Of a stretch of DNA of 52,480 nucleotides, positions 37,571 to 46,240 are shown piece after piece. The DNA is from Flavobacterium glaciei (GTDB lineage Bacteria; Bacteroidota; Bacteroidia; Flavobacteriales; Flavobacteriaceae): positions 1-52,480 of the forward strand of contig NZ_QQBA01000016.1 of the NCBI RefSeq assembly GCF_003350545.1, written 5' to 3'. Both the position numbers and the translations under genes were made by a program. Under the pieces are notes generated by a model. It was given only the letters and a program-made list of their open reading frames with translations. It was not told where the DNA came from and did no database searches. Position 1 is the first letter of the stretch. The number at the start of each line of letters is the position of its first letter.

Positions 37571-39100
37571 TTATTCCCACTCAATTGTTGCTGGCGGTTT
37601 TGAACTAATGTCGTACACCACTCTATTGACTCCTTTTACTTTATTGATGATATCATTAGAAACTTTCATCAAGAAATCATAAGGCAAATGTACCCAGTCA
37701 GCTGTCATACCATCTGTAGATTCTACCGCACGAAGTGCAATAACTTTCTCATAAGTACGCTCATCGCCCATTACACCTACACTATTAACGGGAAGCAAAA
37801 TAGCTCCTGCCTGCCATACTTTATCGTACAATCCCCAAGATTTCAATCCGTCAATAAAAACGGCATCTACATCTTGCAAAATTTGTACTTTTTCAGGCGT
37901 AATATCTCCTAAAATTCTAATAGACAATCCTGGTCCTGGGAAAGGATGCCTTCCTAGTAATTCTGGATCAATTCCTAATGTAGCACCTACTCTGCGCACT
38001 TCATCTTTGAAAAGCATGCGCAAAGGTTCCACAATTTTTAATTTCATGTAATCTGGCAAACCGCCCACATTATGGTGTGATTTGATAGTCGCCGAAGGAC
38101 CTTTTACTGAAACTGATTCAATAACATCAGGATAGATTGTTCCTTGTGCTAGCCATTTTACATCTTCGATAAGGTGTGATTCATCATCAAAAACTTCGAT
38201 AAATACACGTCCTATGATTTTACGTTTGGTTTCCGGGTCACTCACTCCTGCTAACTCAGATAAGAAACGATCACCAGCATCAACTCCTTTTACGTTTAAT
38301 CCCATTCCTTTGTATTGATCTAATACGTTTTGAAATTCGTTTTTGCGAAGCAAACCGTTATTTACAAAAATACAGTACAGGTTTTTTCCGATAGCTTGGT
38401 GCAATAAAACTGCCGCCACGGTAGAATCTACTCCTCCAGAAAGACCCAAAACGACTTTATCGTCTTGTAATTTTTCTTTTAATTCTGCCACCATTTCCTC
38501 AACAAAAGCATTTGGCGTAAAATTTTGAGGAACTTCAGCTATTTTTACTAAAAAGTTTTCTAGCATTTTCGATCCATCGGTAGAGTGAAATACTTCTGGA
38601 TGGTATTGAATTGCATAAGTGGTCTCCCCTTCAATTTTGTAAGCGGCAAACTCCACATCATGAGTACTTGCCAGTTTTACACCATTAGTAGGCAAAGCTT
38701 TGATACTGTCGCTATGACTCATCCACACTTGGCTATTCTCTGAAACTCCTTCAAAGAAAACTTCATTCTCTTTTATATAAGACAAATTAGCTCTACCGTA
38801 TTCTCTCGTGTTTGAAGCAGCTACTTCTCCACCACTAAAATGCGATAAATATTGTGCCCCGTAACAAACGGCTAACAGAGGTAGTTTTCCTCTAATTTGA
38901 GATAAATCAGGATGTGGCGCATCCTCTCCTCTTACAGAAAAAGGGCTACCTCCTAGAATTACTGCTTTATAAGATGATAAATCACTCGGAAAATGATTGT
39001 AAGGGAAGATTTCGCAGAATATATTTAATTCGCGAACTCTACGCGCAATAAGCTGTGTATATTGCGATCCGAAATCTAAAATAAGTACGTTGTGTTGCAT
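37571..39100 (-). CDS. guaA: GMP synthase (glutamine-hydrolysing)
   Basis: A 509-residue enzyme (XMP + Gln + ATP to GMP). The N-terminal amidotransferase has [13 protein letters not shown], nucleophile Cys in [11 protein letters not shown], and His/Glu in [10 protein letters not shown]. The ATP pyrophosphatase domain has [15 protein letters not shown]. The C-terminal dimerisation domain ends KPPATIEWE, the usual terminus. The ATG at 39100 is the start. The -7 box TATTTTTG (39111-39104) ends three bases before it, so the message is probably leaderless. Confidence 0.97.
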   Translation of the reverse strand: MQHNVLILDFGSQYTQLIARRVRELNIFCEIFPYNHFPSDLSSYKAVILGGSPFSVRGEDAPHPDLSQIRGKLPLLAVCYGAQYLSHFSGGEVAASNTREYGRANLSYIKENEVFFEGVSENSQVWMSHSDSIKALPTNGVKLASTHDVEFAAYKIEGETTYAIQYHPEVFHSTDGSKMLENFLVKIAEVPQNFTPNAFVEEMVAELKEKLQDDKVVLGLSGGVDSTVAAVLLHQAIGKNLYCIFVNNGLLRKNEFQNVLDQYKGMGLNVKGVDAGDRFLSELAGVSDPETKRKIIGRVFIEVFDDESHLIEDVKWLAQGTIYPDVIESVSVKGPSATIKSHHNVGGLPDYMKLKIVEPLRMLFKDEVRRVGATLGIDPELLGRHPFPGPGLSIRILGDITPEKVQILQDVDAVFIDGLKSWGLYDKVWQAGAILLPVNSVGVMGDERTYEKVIALRAVESTDGMTADWVHLPYDFLMKVSNDIINKVKGVNRVVYDISSKPPATIEWE

Positions 39101-39103
39101 GCG

Positions 39104-39111
39104 CAAAAATA
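39104..39111 (-). promoter_or_regulatory. -7 promoter element abutting guaA (TATTTTTG)
   Basis: An exact TAnnTTTG on the minus strand. Its last G is at 39104 and the ATG begins at 39100, so transcription would start at or next to the start codon. Confidence 0.5.
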
Positions 39112-39272
39112 CTTTTTATATTTTGAATTGAAAAATTGATTTTTGAAAAATATTCTATTAATTTGTAATACTTAAATTATCATCTAAAAATCAAGTTAAA
39201 TAGCGTTAAAAAAACCTATTCAGTATAATTTTCGTAAGTAAATTAACTAATATAAAACAAAATAATCTTAGT

Positions 39273-39800
39273 ATGAAAACAAAAATCTATTTATCAATCG
39301 TAGCTGCACTTCTTTTAATTACCTCGTGTAATGTAATTGATGATCTATTGACCTTTTCACTAGACAATCAAACAACAGTAACAATTCCATCCGGCTTTCC
39401 TGTCAACACCGCTTTTAATTTAGTTACCCCAGACGTACCGTCTAATTCCAGTACCGAATTTAAAAACAACAATACAAACGCTGAATTAGTTAAAGATGTA
39501 AAGTTAAGTGAGATGAAATTAACGATAACAAATCCGGCCAACAAATCATTTTCTTTTTTGAAATCGATACATATTTATATATCAACAAATAATAGTGACG
39601 AGATTGAGCTGGCTTTTTTAGACGATATCAATTCAACTTCAAACACTTTAAATTTGACATGTACCACTTCAAAATTAGACACATACATTAAAGCTTCTAG
39701 TTTTAAATTAAGAACAGAAGTATTAACCAAAGAAACAATTACACAAGACATTTCTGTAAAAGCAGATATGAAATTTAGAGTTACTGCTGATCCTTTTTAA
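39273..39800 (+). CDS. Exported lipoprotein of unknown function
   Basis: A 175-residue protein with lipoprotein signal MKTKIYLSIVAALLLITSCN (lipidated Cys19). The mature part is beta-rich, with Ser/Thr/Asn-rich strands (TTVTIPSGFPVNTAFNLVT, ELVKDVKLSEMKLTITNP, IHIYISTNNSDEIELAFLDD). It resembles other flavobacterial surface lipoproteins, and a LEA/WHy-type sandwich is possible but unproven. A TAATTTTC box (39226-39233) lies 40 bases upstream. The stop codon sits inside a hairpin. Confidence 0.72.
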   Translation: MKTKIYLSIVAALLLITSCNVIDDLLTFSLDNQTTVTIPSGFPVNTAFNLVTPDVPSNSSTEFKNNNTNAELVKDVKLSEMKLTITNPANKSFSFLKSIHIYISTNNSDEIELAFLDDINSTSNTLNLTCTTSKLDTYIKASSFKLRTEVLTKETITQDISVKADMKFRVTADPF

Positions 39801-39812
39801 AAGGTCAGCAGT
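39783..39812. terminator. Hairpin spanning the stop codon
   Basis: ACTGCTGATCCTTTT pairs with AAAAGGTCAGCAGT with one bulged base. It includes the last codons and stop of the lipoprotein gene and faces a convergent gene. No long T-run follows on the plus strand. Confidence 0.55.
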
Positions 39813-39826
39813 ACTAATAATGTACT

Positions 39827-40522
39827 TTATTCTTTGATAATTATAAATTTACCTTTTACTCCTGCATCCCAATTTTCCCAATAATCAGATTTGATAAATT
39901 TTCCTTCTGCATCATAAATTTGGAATTCAGCTGTATTACCTCCTAATGTACCTTTATTGAGAGCTTCAATTTCAAATGTATTTAAACCATCGATAAAAAA
40001 TATTTTAAATTCCTGGAAATTATCTTTCATTAACAATCTATCTGCTACAACAATACCATTCATTGTTGCTTTTGCTAAGTCTCCATCAATTTGTCCAAAA
40101 TCACGATATTTAATTACAAAGTATTCTGATTTAGTCCTTATTTCTCCAAAATTGACATTGATTTTAACTAAATATCTAGAATCTTCCTTCAAACCCTGCC
40201 TTACTAGTGTTTTATCTAAATCCTTTTCCATTTTGTCCATATAAACATCTCCTGGATTAATAAATTCATTTTTTGGAGTCATGTTTATAGTTTTTTCTTC
40301 TCCAATCTTTAATACTGAAGAAGGAGTTTTGATTTCAGGACTTTTAAAAACATTTGGAGTATAAATTGGCGGTATCTCAGTTTCAGGAGGAACTACTTTT
40401 TTAATTTTAGGAGCATTATTTTTAAGAGGAATTGCTTTAAATTTTTTATTAAACTCCATTTGGCTGTAGCCTGTTGAAGAAATACCAATACCTATTATTA
40501 TTAAAAAAAGAATCTGTTTCAT
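39827..40522 (-). CDS. Exported protein, member A of a tandem paralogous pair
   Basis: A 231-residue protein with signal peptide MKQILFLIIIGIGISSTGYS. The mature N-terminus (EFNKKFKAIPLKNNAPKIKK) and the C-terminal 80 residues (GLNTFEIEALNKGTLGGNTA...DYWENWDAGVKGKFIIIKE) closely match the gene at 40641-41246. The middle contains a likely beta-sandwich. No family is recognised. The ATG at 40522 begins the signal peptide; a -7 box lies 66 bases upstream. Both copies are on the minus strand with a 118-base gap. Confidence 0.7.
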   Translation of the reverse strand: MKQILFLIIIGIGISSTGYSQMEFNKKFKAIPLKNNAPKIKKVVPPETEIPPIYTPNVFKSPEIKTPSSVLKIGEEKTINMTPKNEFINPGDVYMDKMEKDLDKTLVRQGLKEDSRYLVKINVNFGEIRTKSEYFVIKYRDFGQIDGDLAKATMNGIVVADRLLMKDNFQEFKIFFIDGLNTFEIEALNKGTLGGNTAEFQIYDAEGKFIKSDYWENWDAGVKGKFIIIKE

Positions 40523-40587
40523 ATTAAGAGAATATTGAGAAGTCAATATTTATTAAAAATTTAATACTAAAAGCACTATTTATTCGA

Positions 40588-40595
40588 CAAAAATA
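40588..40595 (-). promoter_or_regulatory. -7 promoter element before paralogue A (TATTTTTG)
   Basis: An exact TAnnTTTG on the minus strand, between the two paralogous genes, so the downstream copy has its own promoter candidate. Confidence 0.45.
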
Positions 40596-40640
40596 AAACA
40601 AATTACATTTATTAGTTATCGAATTTAAAAAAGAACATCA

Positions 40641-41246
40641 CTAATCTTTCATTAGTATTAAGGTACCTTTATAATCTGTACCAAGGTTCCATTGACTGGA
40701 AGAAATAATACTTCCCTTATCATCATACACTTCAAATTCAGCTGTATTAGGAGATGCAAATCCTTCATTTAATGCCTCAAAATCAATCTTATTTAATCCT
40801 TTTTCTAATTTTATCTCAAAACCTTTAAACACGCTATCCAAGACAACCTCGTAGTCTATTACTTTATCGTTTAAATATATTCTAATTTTATCACCATCAA
40901 CATAAGCAGCATCGCGATATCTTACTTTTGCAGTAAGAGAACCCGTTTTATAACTACCTAAATTTTGGTTTCTATTGTAATTAACAACATCTAAACTTAC
41001 TGGTTTATCAATAATTTTAGCCGTGTTTAATAAGCTGGTTTTAGGTACTTCTGCTGTAAATTCTTGCTTTTTTATATCTTTTTGACTTATGTTTTTTGGT
41101 AAATCTACTTTTGGGAGGATACCATTTTTTATTTTAGGAGCATTATCTTTGGGTGGAATGGGCGTAAATTTTGAACTAAATTCATTCTGAGCATATCCGC
41201 TGAAAAACATACTAATTGCAATACATAAATATAAAATCCTTTTCAT
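40641..41246 (-). CDS. Exported protein, member B of a tandem paralogous pair
   Basis: A 201-residue protein with signal peptide MKRILYLCIAISMFFSGYAQ. Shared with member A are EFSSKFTPIPPKDNAPKIKN at the mature start and GLNKIDFEALNEGFASPNTA...GSIISSSQWN at the end. The middle is shorter than in A. It may be a surface or periplasmic beta-protein; the function is unknown. It is separated from RidA by a 281-base divergent gap (41247-41527) in which I see no further gene or clear signal. Confidence 0.7.
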   Translation of the reverse strand: MKRILYLCIAISMFFSGYAQNEFSSKFTPIPPKDNAPKIKNGILPKVDLPKNISQKDIKKQEFTAEVPKTSLLNTAKIIDKPVSLDVVNYNRNQNLGSYKTGSLTAKVRYRDAAYVDGDKIRIYLNDKVIDYEVVLDSVFKGFEIKLEKGLNKIDFEALNEGFASPNTAEFEVYDDKGSIISSSQWNLGTDYKGTLILMKD

Positions 41247-41527
41247 AACTTTTTTCGAATTAGTTTATAAGTGCTCGTGATTTTTTAAAAAAAGTAGTCA
41301 ATTAAAGTGACTGATTAAAATCTAATTTAATATTCATTAATAACCTTCAATTTCTAGATTTATTGCGTTTTAGAACCTAAAAATTCCTAACAATTATATA
41401 CGAAAATTGAATTTTTTATTAAAAAATTACTGTTTCTAACTTCACTATTTTTTATAAATTGCAAATATTATGCCATACCAAAAAATGCATTTAAACAAAG
41501 CAAAATAACACCTAAACACTATTAAAA

Positions 41528-41938
41528 ATGAAAAGAGAAAATATCTTGACAGGTTCACCATGGGAGGACAAAATGGGGTATTGCCGGGCGGTACGCATAG
41601 GAAACCTAATTGAAGTATCAGGAACTGTTGCCATTATTGATGGTGAAAAAGTAAAAGCTGACGATGCTCATGCTCAAACTTTAAACATTTTAGAACGCGT
41701 AGAAAAAGTTTTAGAAGACCTAGATGCAAGTATGAATGATGTCATTCGTACCCGAATATTTACAACAGATATTTCCACATTTGAAGCCGTTGCTACCGCT
41801 CATGCTAAATTTTTTAAAGACATAAAACCTACTACCGGTTTTTATGGTATAAACCAACTGGTAGCACCTGAATTTTTAGTTGAAATCGAATTTACTGCTA
41901 TTGCTTCTGAAAAACCATCAATTAAAGAAGTTTTATAA
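41528..41938 (+). CDS. RidA family protein (reactive enamine/imine deaminase-like)
   Basis: A 136-residue YjgF/YER057c/UK114 family member that hydrolyses reactive 2-aminoacrylate-type enamines in canonical cases. Visible family features are GYCRAVRIGNLIEVSGTVAI near the N-terminus, IRTRIFTTD with the conserved Arg (about 72-80), and LVAPEFLVEIEFTAIA with the C-terminal Glu. It belongs to the longer RidA-like branch rather than the 128-residue archetype. It starts with ATG. The CLC gene follows after 35 bases. Confidence 0.85.
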   Translation: MKRENILTGSPWEDKMGYCRAVRIGNLIEVSGTVAIIDGEKVKADDAHAQTLNILERVEKVLEDLDASMNDVIRTRIFTTDISTFEAVATAHAKFFKDIKPTTGFYGINQLVAPEFLVEIEFTAIASEKPSIKEVL

Positions 41939-41946
41939 TACTTTTG
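41939..41946 (+). promoter_or_regulatory. -7 promoter element of the CLC gene (TACTTTTG)
   Basis: An exact TAnnTTTG directly after the ridA-like stop, 27 bases before the ATG at 41974. Confidence 0.5.
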
Positions 41947-41973
41947 TAAAAAATCACTTCTCTTACTAAGGTA

Positions 41974-43230
41974 ATGAATACAGAATACGTTAAAAAAATT
42001 ATGCTTATCACACTCAAATGGATTTTCATTTGTGTTTTGATAGGCCTTTTTTCTGGATCAGCATCTGCCTTTTTTTTAGTCGCTTTAGATTGGGTTTCAC
42101 AGTATCGTGAGCAGAATTACTTTATGATTTGGCTTTTACCCATAGGCGGTTTGATTATAGGATTGAGCTATTACTACTGGGGAAAATCAGTGGTCAAAGG
42201 GAATAACTTATTGCTGGAAGAATACGAAAATCCACAAAGTACAATTCCGTTAAAAATGGCCCCTTTAGTCCTTTTCGGAACTTTAATCACCCATATTTTT
42301 GGCGGTTCTGCCGGTCGCGAAGGAACAGCAGTTCAAATGGGTGGCGCTATTGCCGACCAATTTACTGGAATTTTCAAACTGGATAATAAAGCCCGAAAAA
42401 CAGTACTCATTTTAGGAATTAGCGCTGGTTTTGCTTCGATTTTTGGAACACCATTAGCTGGAGCATTATTTGCCTTGGAGGTTGTTTATTTTAGTAAAAT
42501 CAATATCAAGAGCATTATTCTTTCTTTTCTTGTTGCTTACATCGCGTATTACACGGTTGAATTATGGGAAGTACAACATACCCATTATGCAATTCCTTTT
42601 GTACCAGAAATTAGTTTCATCACTTTGATTTGGGTACTGCTTGTAAGTGTTTTATTTGGCTTAGCCGCTATGCTTTTTTCCAGAAGCACACACTTTTGGG
42701 GACATTTATTTTCTAAAATCATATCGTATCCGCCACTCCGCCCGTTTGTAGGAGGTTGTTTCATTGCAGTAGCGGTATATTTAATTGGAACCACAAAATA
42801 CATCGGACTTGGAATTCCTATGATTGTTGATTCTTTTTCGAATCCCAATGCTTCGTATGATTTTCTTTTGAAAATTCTCTTTACGGGATTTACCCTTGGA
42901 GCCGGATTTAAAGGTGGCGAAGTGACTCCTCTATTTTTCATTGGTGCCACATTAGGTAGTGCTTTATCGCTTGTAGTTCCGTTGCCTATTGCGCTTTTAG
43001 CAGGAATGGGATTTGTAGCGGTGTTTTCGGGAGCAACCCACACGCCCATTGCTTGTACGGTGATGGGAATGGAACTTTTCGGGATAGAAAGCGGCATTTT
43101 TATTGGAATTGCTTGTATTATAGCATATTTTTCTTCGGGGTCAGTGGGAATCTACAATGCTCAAATCGTTAAAGGAGCAAAATACCATTTGTATCAAAAA
43201 TTAAAAAGAAAAAACAGTGAGCTTTTGTAA
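41974..43230 (+). CDS. CLC family anion channel/antiporter, CLC-F-like
   Basis: A 418-residue membrane protein of the CLC family. The gating-glutamate motif is present (GSAGREGTAV, Glu116). The usual GSGIP loop is replaced by KGNNLLLEE (75-83), and the usual GxFxP loop reads GFKGGEVTPLFFIG. These substitutions resemble the fluoride/proton antiporters of the CLC-F branch rather than chloride transporters, so fluoride export is a reasonable hypothesis; the assignment rests on recalled motif patterns. Length and hydrophobicity indicate the full helix set, with no cytosolic CBS domains. No fluoride riboswitch is seen in the 35-base leader. It starts with ATG. Confidence 0.85.
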   Translation: MNTEYVKKIMLITLKWIFICVLIGLFSGSASAFFLVALDWVSQYREQNYFMIWLLPIGGLIIGLSYYYWGKSVVKGNNLLLEEYENPQSTIPLKMAPLVLFGTLITHIFGGSAGREGTAVQMGGAIADQFTGIFKLDNKARKTVLILGISAGFASIFGTPLAGALFALEVVYFSKINIKSIILSFLVAYIAYYTVELWEVQHTHYAIPFVPEISFITLIWVLLVSVLFGLAAMLFSRSTHFWGHLFSKIISYPPLRPFVGGCFIAVAVYLIGTTKYIGLGIPMIVDSFSNPNASYDFLLKILFTGFTLGAGFKGGEVTPLFFIGATLGSALSLVVPLPIALLAGMGFVAVFSGATHTPIACTVMGMELFGIESGIFIGIACIIAYFSSGSVGIYNAQIVKGAKYHLYQKLKRKNSELL

Positions 43231-43299
43231 CATTGTAAAAGTTTGTTAATTACACAAATGTTTTCAACATTACATTAAAAAAATGTAATTTCGCAATCT

Positions 43300-44304
43300 A
43301 TGAAAATACAAGACATACAAGCGATACAGTTGTTATTATCAACTCCAAAAAAGATTGCCATAATCCCACACCGAGGCCCTGATGGCGATGCAATGGGTTC
43401 TACCTTAGGATTATATCATTTTTTATTAAAAAACAATCACTATCCTACAGTGATTTCTCCTAATGAATTTCCAGATTTTCTAGCATGGATGCCCGGCTCA
43501 GAGACATTAAAAATATACGAAAAAGACAAAGAAAACTGCACAAAAATACTGGAAGAAGCAGAACTTATTTTTACATTAGATTTTAATGCTTTGCACCGCA
43601 CAGGCGAAATGGAACATGTTTTAGCCAAGCTAGAAGCGCCGTTTATCATGATTGATCATCATCAAAAACCTGATGATTATGCCACATTTACCTATTCTGA
43701 CACCTCGTTTGGTTCCACTTGTGAAATGATTTACAATTTCATTTTATTTCTTGGAAAAAAAGAAGACATCGATACCACAATAGGAACTTGCATTTACACC
43801 GGAATTCTTACTGATTCTGGTTCTTTTCGTTTCCCAAAAACAACTGGAACTACTCATAGAATTGTGGCCGAATTAATAGATTTGGGCGTCGAAAATACTG
43901 AAATTCCAAACTTATTGTTTGACAACAGTTCTTTTGGACGATTACAAATATTAGGAAGAGCGCTTCAAAATATGAAAGTATTGACAGCACATAAAACCAC
44001 GTACACTACGCTTACTCAAGAAGAATTAAATTCATTTGATTATATAAAAGGCGATACCGAAGGAATTGTAAACTACGGATTGAGCATAAAAGGAATCGTT
44101 TTTACTGCTATATTTATCGAAAATAAAGAAGAGCAAATCATCAAGATATCATTTCGTTCACAAGGCGATTTTGATGTCAATCAATTTGCTAGAGATCATT
44201 TTAATGGTGGTGGACATCGCAATGCTGCCGGAGGAAAATCAGAAGTATCGATGGAAGAAACGATACTGAAATTTGAAGGTTTAGTAACAACGCTAAAAAT
44301 ATAA
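43300..44304 (+). CDS. nrnA: DHH family phosphoesterase (NrnA-like nanoRNase / pAp phosphatase)
   Basis: A 334-residue DHH/DHHA1 enzyme. The N-terminal metal site is IIPHRGPDGDAMGSTLGLYH, the family motif is MIDHHQKPDDY (about 110-120), and the C-terminal DHHA1 substrate motif is FNGGGHRNAAGGKSE. Such enzymes degrade 2-5-nt RNAs and dephosphorylate 3'-phosphoadenosine 5'-phosphate. All metal ligands are present. It lies 3 bases upstream of gldI, hence the same operon. A short hairpin (ATTACAT/ATGTAAT) and a TAATTTCG box (43286-43293) lie just before the ATG. Confidence 0.92.
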   Translation: MKIQDIQAIQLLLSTPKKIAIIPHRGPDGDAMGSTLGLYHFLLKNNHYPTVISPNEFPDFLAWMPGSETLKIYEKDKENCTKILEEAELIFTLDFNALHRTGEMEHVLAKLEAPFIMIDHHQKPDDYATFTYSDTSFGSTCEMIYNFILFLGKKEDIDTTIGTCIYTGILTDSGSFRFPKTTGTTHRIVAELIDLGVENTEIPNLLFDNSSFGRLQILGRALQNMKVLTAHKTTYTTLTQEELNSFDYIKGDTEGIVNYGLSIKGIVFTAIFIENKEEQIIKISFRSQGDFDVNQFARDHFNGGGHRNAAGGKSEVSMEETILKFEGLVTTLKI

Positions 44305-44307
44305 CAG

Positions 44308-44961
44308 ATGTCAAAATTTAGTACGTTTATCGTATTTGGGTTCTTTTTATTCCTACTCGCTTCGAGTTGTAAGCAGCATCAAGATGCCCGAAAGCCGATA
44401 TCGCAGTCTTCAGGAAGCTTTATGAAAAAATCAATTGCGCGCAATAAAAAACTCGTTGCTAACGAAGAAACTCAAATTGAAGCATTAATCAAAAGCAATC
44501 TAAATGAAAAATATATTGCTTCCAAGAAAGGATATTGGTACACTTATGAAATAAAAAATGAAGTGGATACCCTTAATCCAAAAAAAGGGGATGTCGCATT
44601 TTTTGACTATGAAATTAAAGATTTAAAAGGTGCTTTAATTTATTCTGAAGTAGAATTAAGACCTCAAATCTATTATGTAGACAAACAAAACATCATGATG
44701 GGATTGCGTGATGGTATTAAACTAATGCGTAAAAAAGAGAAAGTAAGCTTCCTTTTTCCATCAAATATGGGATATGGCTACCATGGTGACGACAAAAAAA
44801 TTGGTACAAATCAACCCTTAATTTGCACGGTAACTTTACGTGATTTTAAATCTGAAGCCCAGTATAAAAAAGAAAATCAAGTTCAGCCTAAAGTAATACC
44901 TACAGCTGCTAAACTAGAAACCAAAGCCGTTGTAAAACCCACTGATACGATAACTCAATAA
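44308..44961 (+). CDS. gldI: Gliding motility lipoprotein / FKBP-type prolyl isomerase GldI
   Basis: A 217-residue lipoprotein (signal MSKFSTFIVFGFFLFLLASS, Cys21). An FKBP domain spans about 75-185 (GYWYTYEIKNEVDTLNPKKG, MMGLRDGIKLMRKKEKVSFL, MGYGYHGDDKK). GldI in F. johnsoniae is needed for gliding and probably helps fold envelope proteins of the gliding/type IX secretion machinery. Here a Pro/Lys-rich tail (about 195-217) extends the domain. It directly follows nrnA (3 bases) and precedes two more prolyl isomerases. Confidence 0.88.
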   Translation: MSKFSTFIVFGFFLFLLASSCKQHQDARKPISQSSGSFMKKSIARNKKLVANEETQIEALIKSNLNEKYIASKKGYWYTYEIKNEVDTLNPKKGDVAFFDYEIKDLKGALIYSEVELRPQIYYVDKQNIMMGLRDGIKLMRKKEKVSFLFPSNMGYGYHGDDKKIGTNQPLICTVTLRDFKSEAQYKKENQVQPKVIPTAAKLETKAVVKPTDTITQ

Positions 44962-44980
44962 AATTAAAAGTAGAAATAAA

Positions 44981-45048
44981 ATCGCCATGATTCAATCCCG
45001 ATCCCGAAGTTTCGGAACGGGACAAAAACAATAAAAAACAATGGCGAT
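44981..45048. repeat. Nested inverted repeats between gldI and the first PPIase fusion
   Basis: The outer pair is ATCGCCAT (44981-44988) and ATGGCGAT (45041-45048). The inner imperfect pair is TCCCGATCCCGAA (44996-45008) and TTCGGAACGGGA (45011-45022). The inner GC-rich hairpin resembles CCCGAAGTTTCGGG-type dispersed repeats of flavobacteria. It may also end the nrnA-gldI transcript. Confidence 0.65.
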
Positions 45049-45083
45049 ACCAAATACCATTATAAAACAAATATAAAATTAGT

Positions 45084-46208
45084 ATGAAAAAAAAGATCTT
45101 ATTCGCATTCCTAGTTATTGCTTCCTTTTTCTCTTGTAAAGACGAACACAACAATCTTCCTGATGGTTTATATGCAAAAATAGAAACCAATAAAGGGGAA
45201 ATTATTGTACAATTAGATTTCGATAAAGCACCTATAACTGTTGCCAATTATGTAACATTGGCCGAGGGGAAAAATGAATTTGTCACCAATGAAAACCTTA
45301 AAGGCAAACCATTTTTTGAAGGATTAAAATTTCATCGCGTAATTCCGGAATTCATGATTCAAACTGGTGATCCTTTAGGAACTGGTTCTGGAGATACCGG
45401 TTATAAATTTAAAGACGAATTCTCAGATTTAAGATTTGACAAAGGTGGTGTTTTAGCAATGGCCAATAATGGACCTACAACAAACAGCAGTCAGTTTTTT
45501 ATCACACATCTTGCCACACCTTGGTTAGACGGAAAGCATACTATTTTTGGACATGTTGTTGAAAAAGGAATGGATGTTGTGAACAAAATTGTACAAAATG
45601 ATTACATTATTAAGGTGACTATTATCAGAAATGGTGAAGCTGCTAAGAAATTCAACGCTGTAAAAATATTCAATGATTACTTTGCTGTAGAATCTGAAAA
45701 TCAAAAGAAAAAAGCAGCTATCGACGCAGAAAACAAACGAGTATACAACGAAAAATACAAAGTAGTTCGCGAACAAAAAGTAGCACAATTTGCTGAACTA
45801 AAGGCAAAAGCAACTAAAACACCTACAGGATTGCAATATGTAATCACAAAGAAAGGTGCCGGTAAAAAACCAGCTAATGGCGCTAATGTTTTCATTCACT
45901 ACGCAGGTTTCCTGGAAGACGGAGAATTATTTGATGCTAGTGTAGAAAATGTGTCTAAAACATTTGGGAAATATGATGAAAACAGAGCCGCTCAAAACGG
46001 GTACCAACCCATCCCATTTCAAGCCGGTAAAAAAGATGGCATGATTCCTGGTTTCATAGAAGGACTGGAGCAATTATCTTTTGGTGACAAAGCTGTAATT
46101 TTTATCCCATCCCGTTTAGGATATGGAGCAGCAGGTGCTGGTGGCGTGATTCCACCCAATGCCAATATCATTTTTGAAATCGAATTATTAGAAAAAATGC
46201 CTCAATAA
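45084..46208 (+). CDS. Lipoprotein prolyl isomerase: cyclophilin-FKBP fusion
   Basis: A 374-residue protein with lipoprotein signal ([20 protein letters not shown], Cys18). A cyclophilin domain covers about 30-200 ([40 protein letters not shown]), then a Lys-rich helical linker (about 205-245), then an FKBP domain (about 250-374; [38 protein letters not shown]). The FKBP domain has an insertion of about 15 residues between strands. It is two unrelated prolyl isomerase folds on one membrane-anchored chain, presumably a periplasmic chaperone. Its nearest relative is the next gene. Confidence 0.92.
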   Translation: MKKKILFAFLVIASFFSCKDEHNNLPDGLYAKIETNKGEIIVQLDFDKAPITVANYVTLAEGKNEFVTNENLKGKPFFEGLKFHRVIPEFMIQTGDPLGTGSGDTGYKFKDEFSDLRFDKGGVLAMANNGPTTNSSQFFITHLATPWLDGKHTIFGHVVEKGMDVVNKIVQNDYIIKVTIIRNGEAAKKFNAVKIFNDYFAVESENQKKKAAIDAENKRVYNEKYKVVREQKVAQFAELKAKATKTPTGLQYVITKKGAGKKPANGANVFIHYAGFLEDGELFDASVENVSKTFGKYDENRAAQNGYQPIPFQAGKKDGMIPGFIEGLEQLSFGDKAVIFIPSRLGYGAAGAGGVIPPNANIIFEIELLEKMPQ

Positions 46209-46240
46209 TATTAAAAATTAAGCCTTTAAAATCGCACAAC

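Noticed and set aside
41939..41973. Fluoride riboswitch ahead of the CLC-F-like gene
   Set aside because: The leader is only about 30 bases and lacks the crcB-motif core; no room for the aptamer.
44308..44961. A wider gliding or type IX secretion gene cluster around gldI
   Set aside because: The neighbours are nrnA and prolyl isomerases; no other gld, spr or por gene is recognisable in the window.
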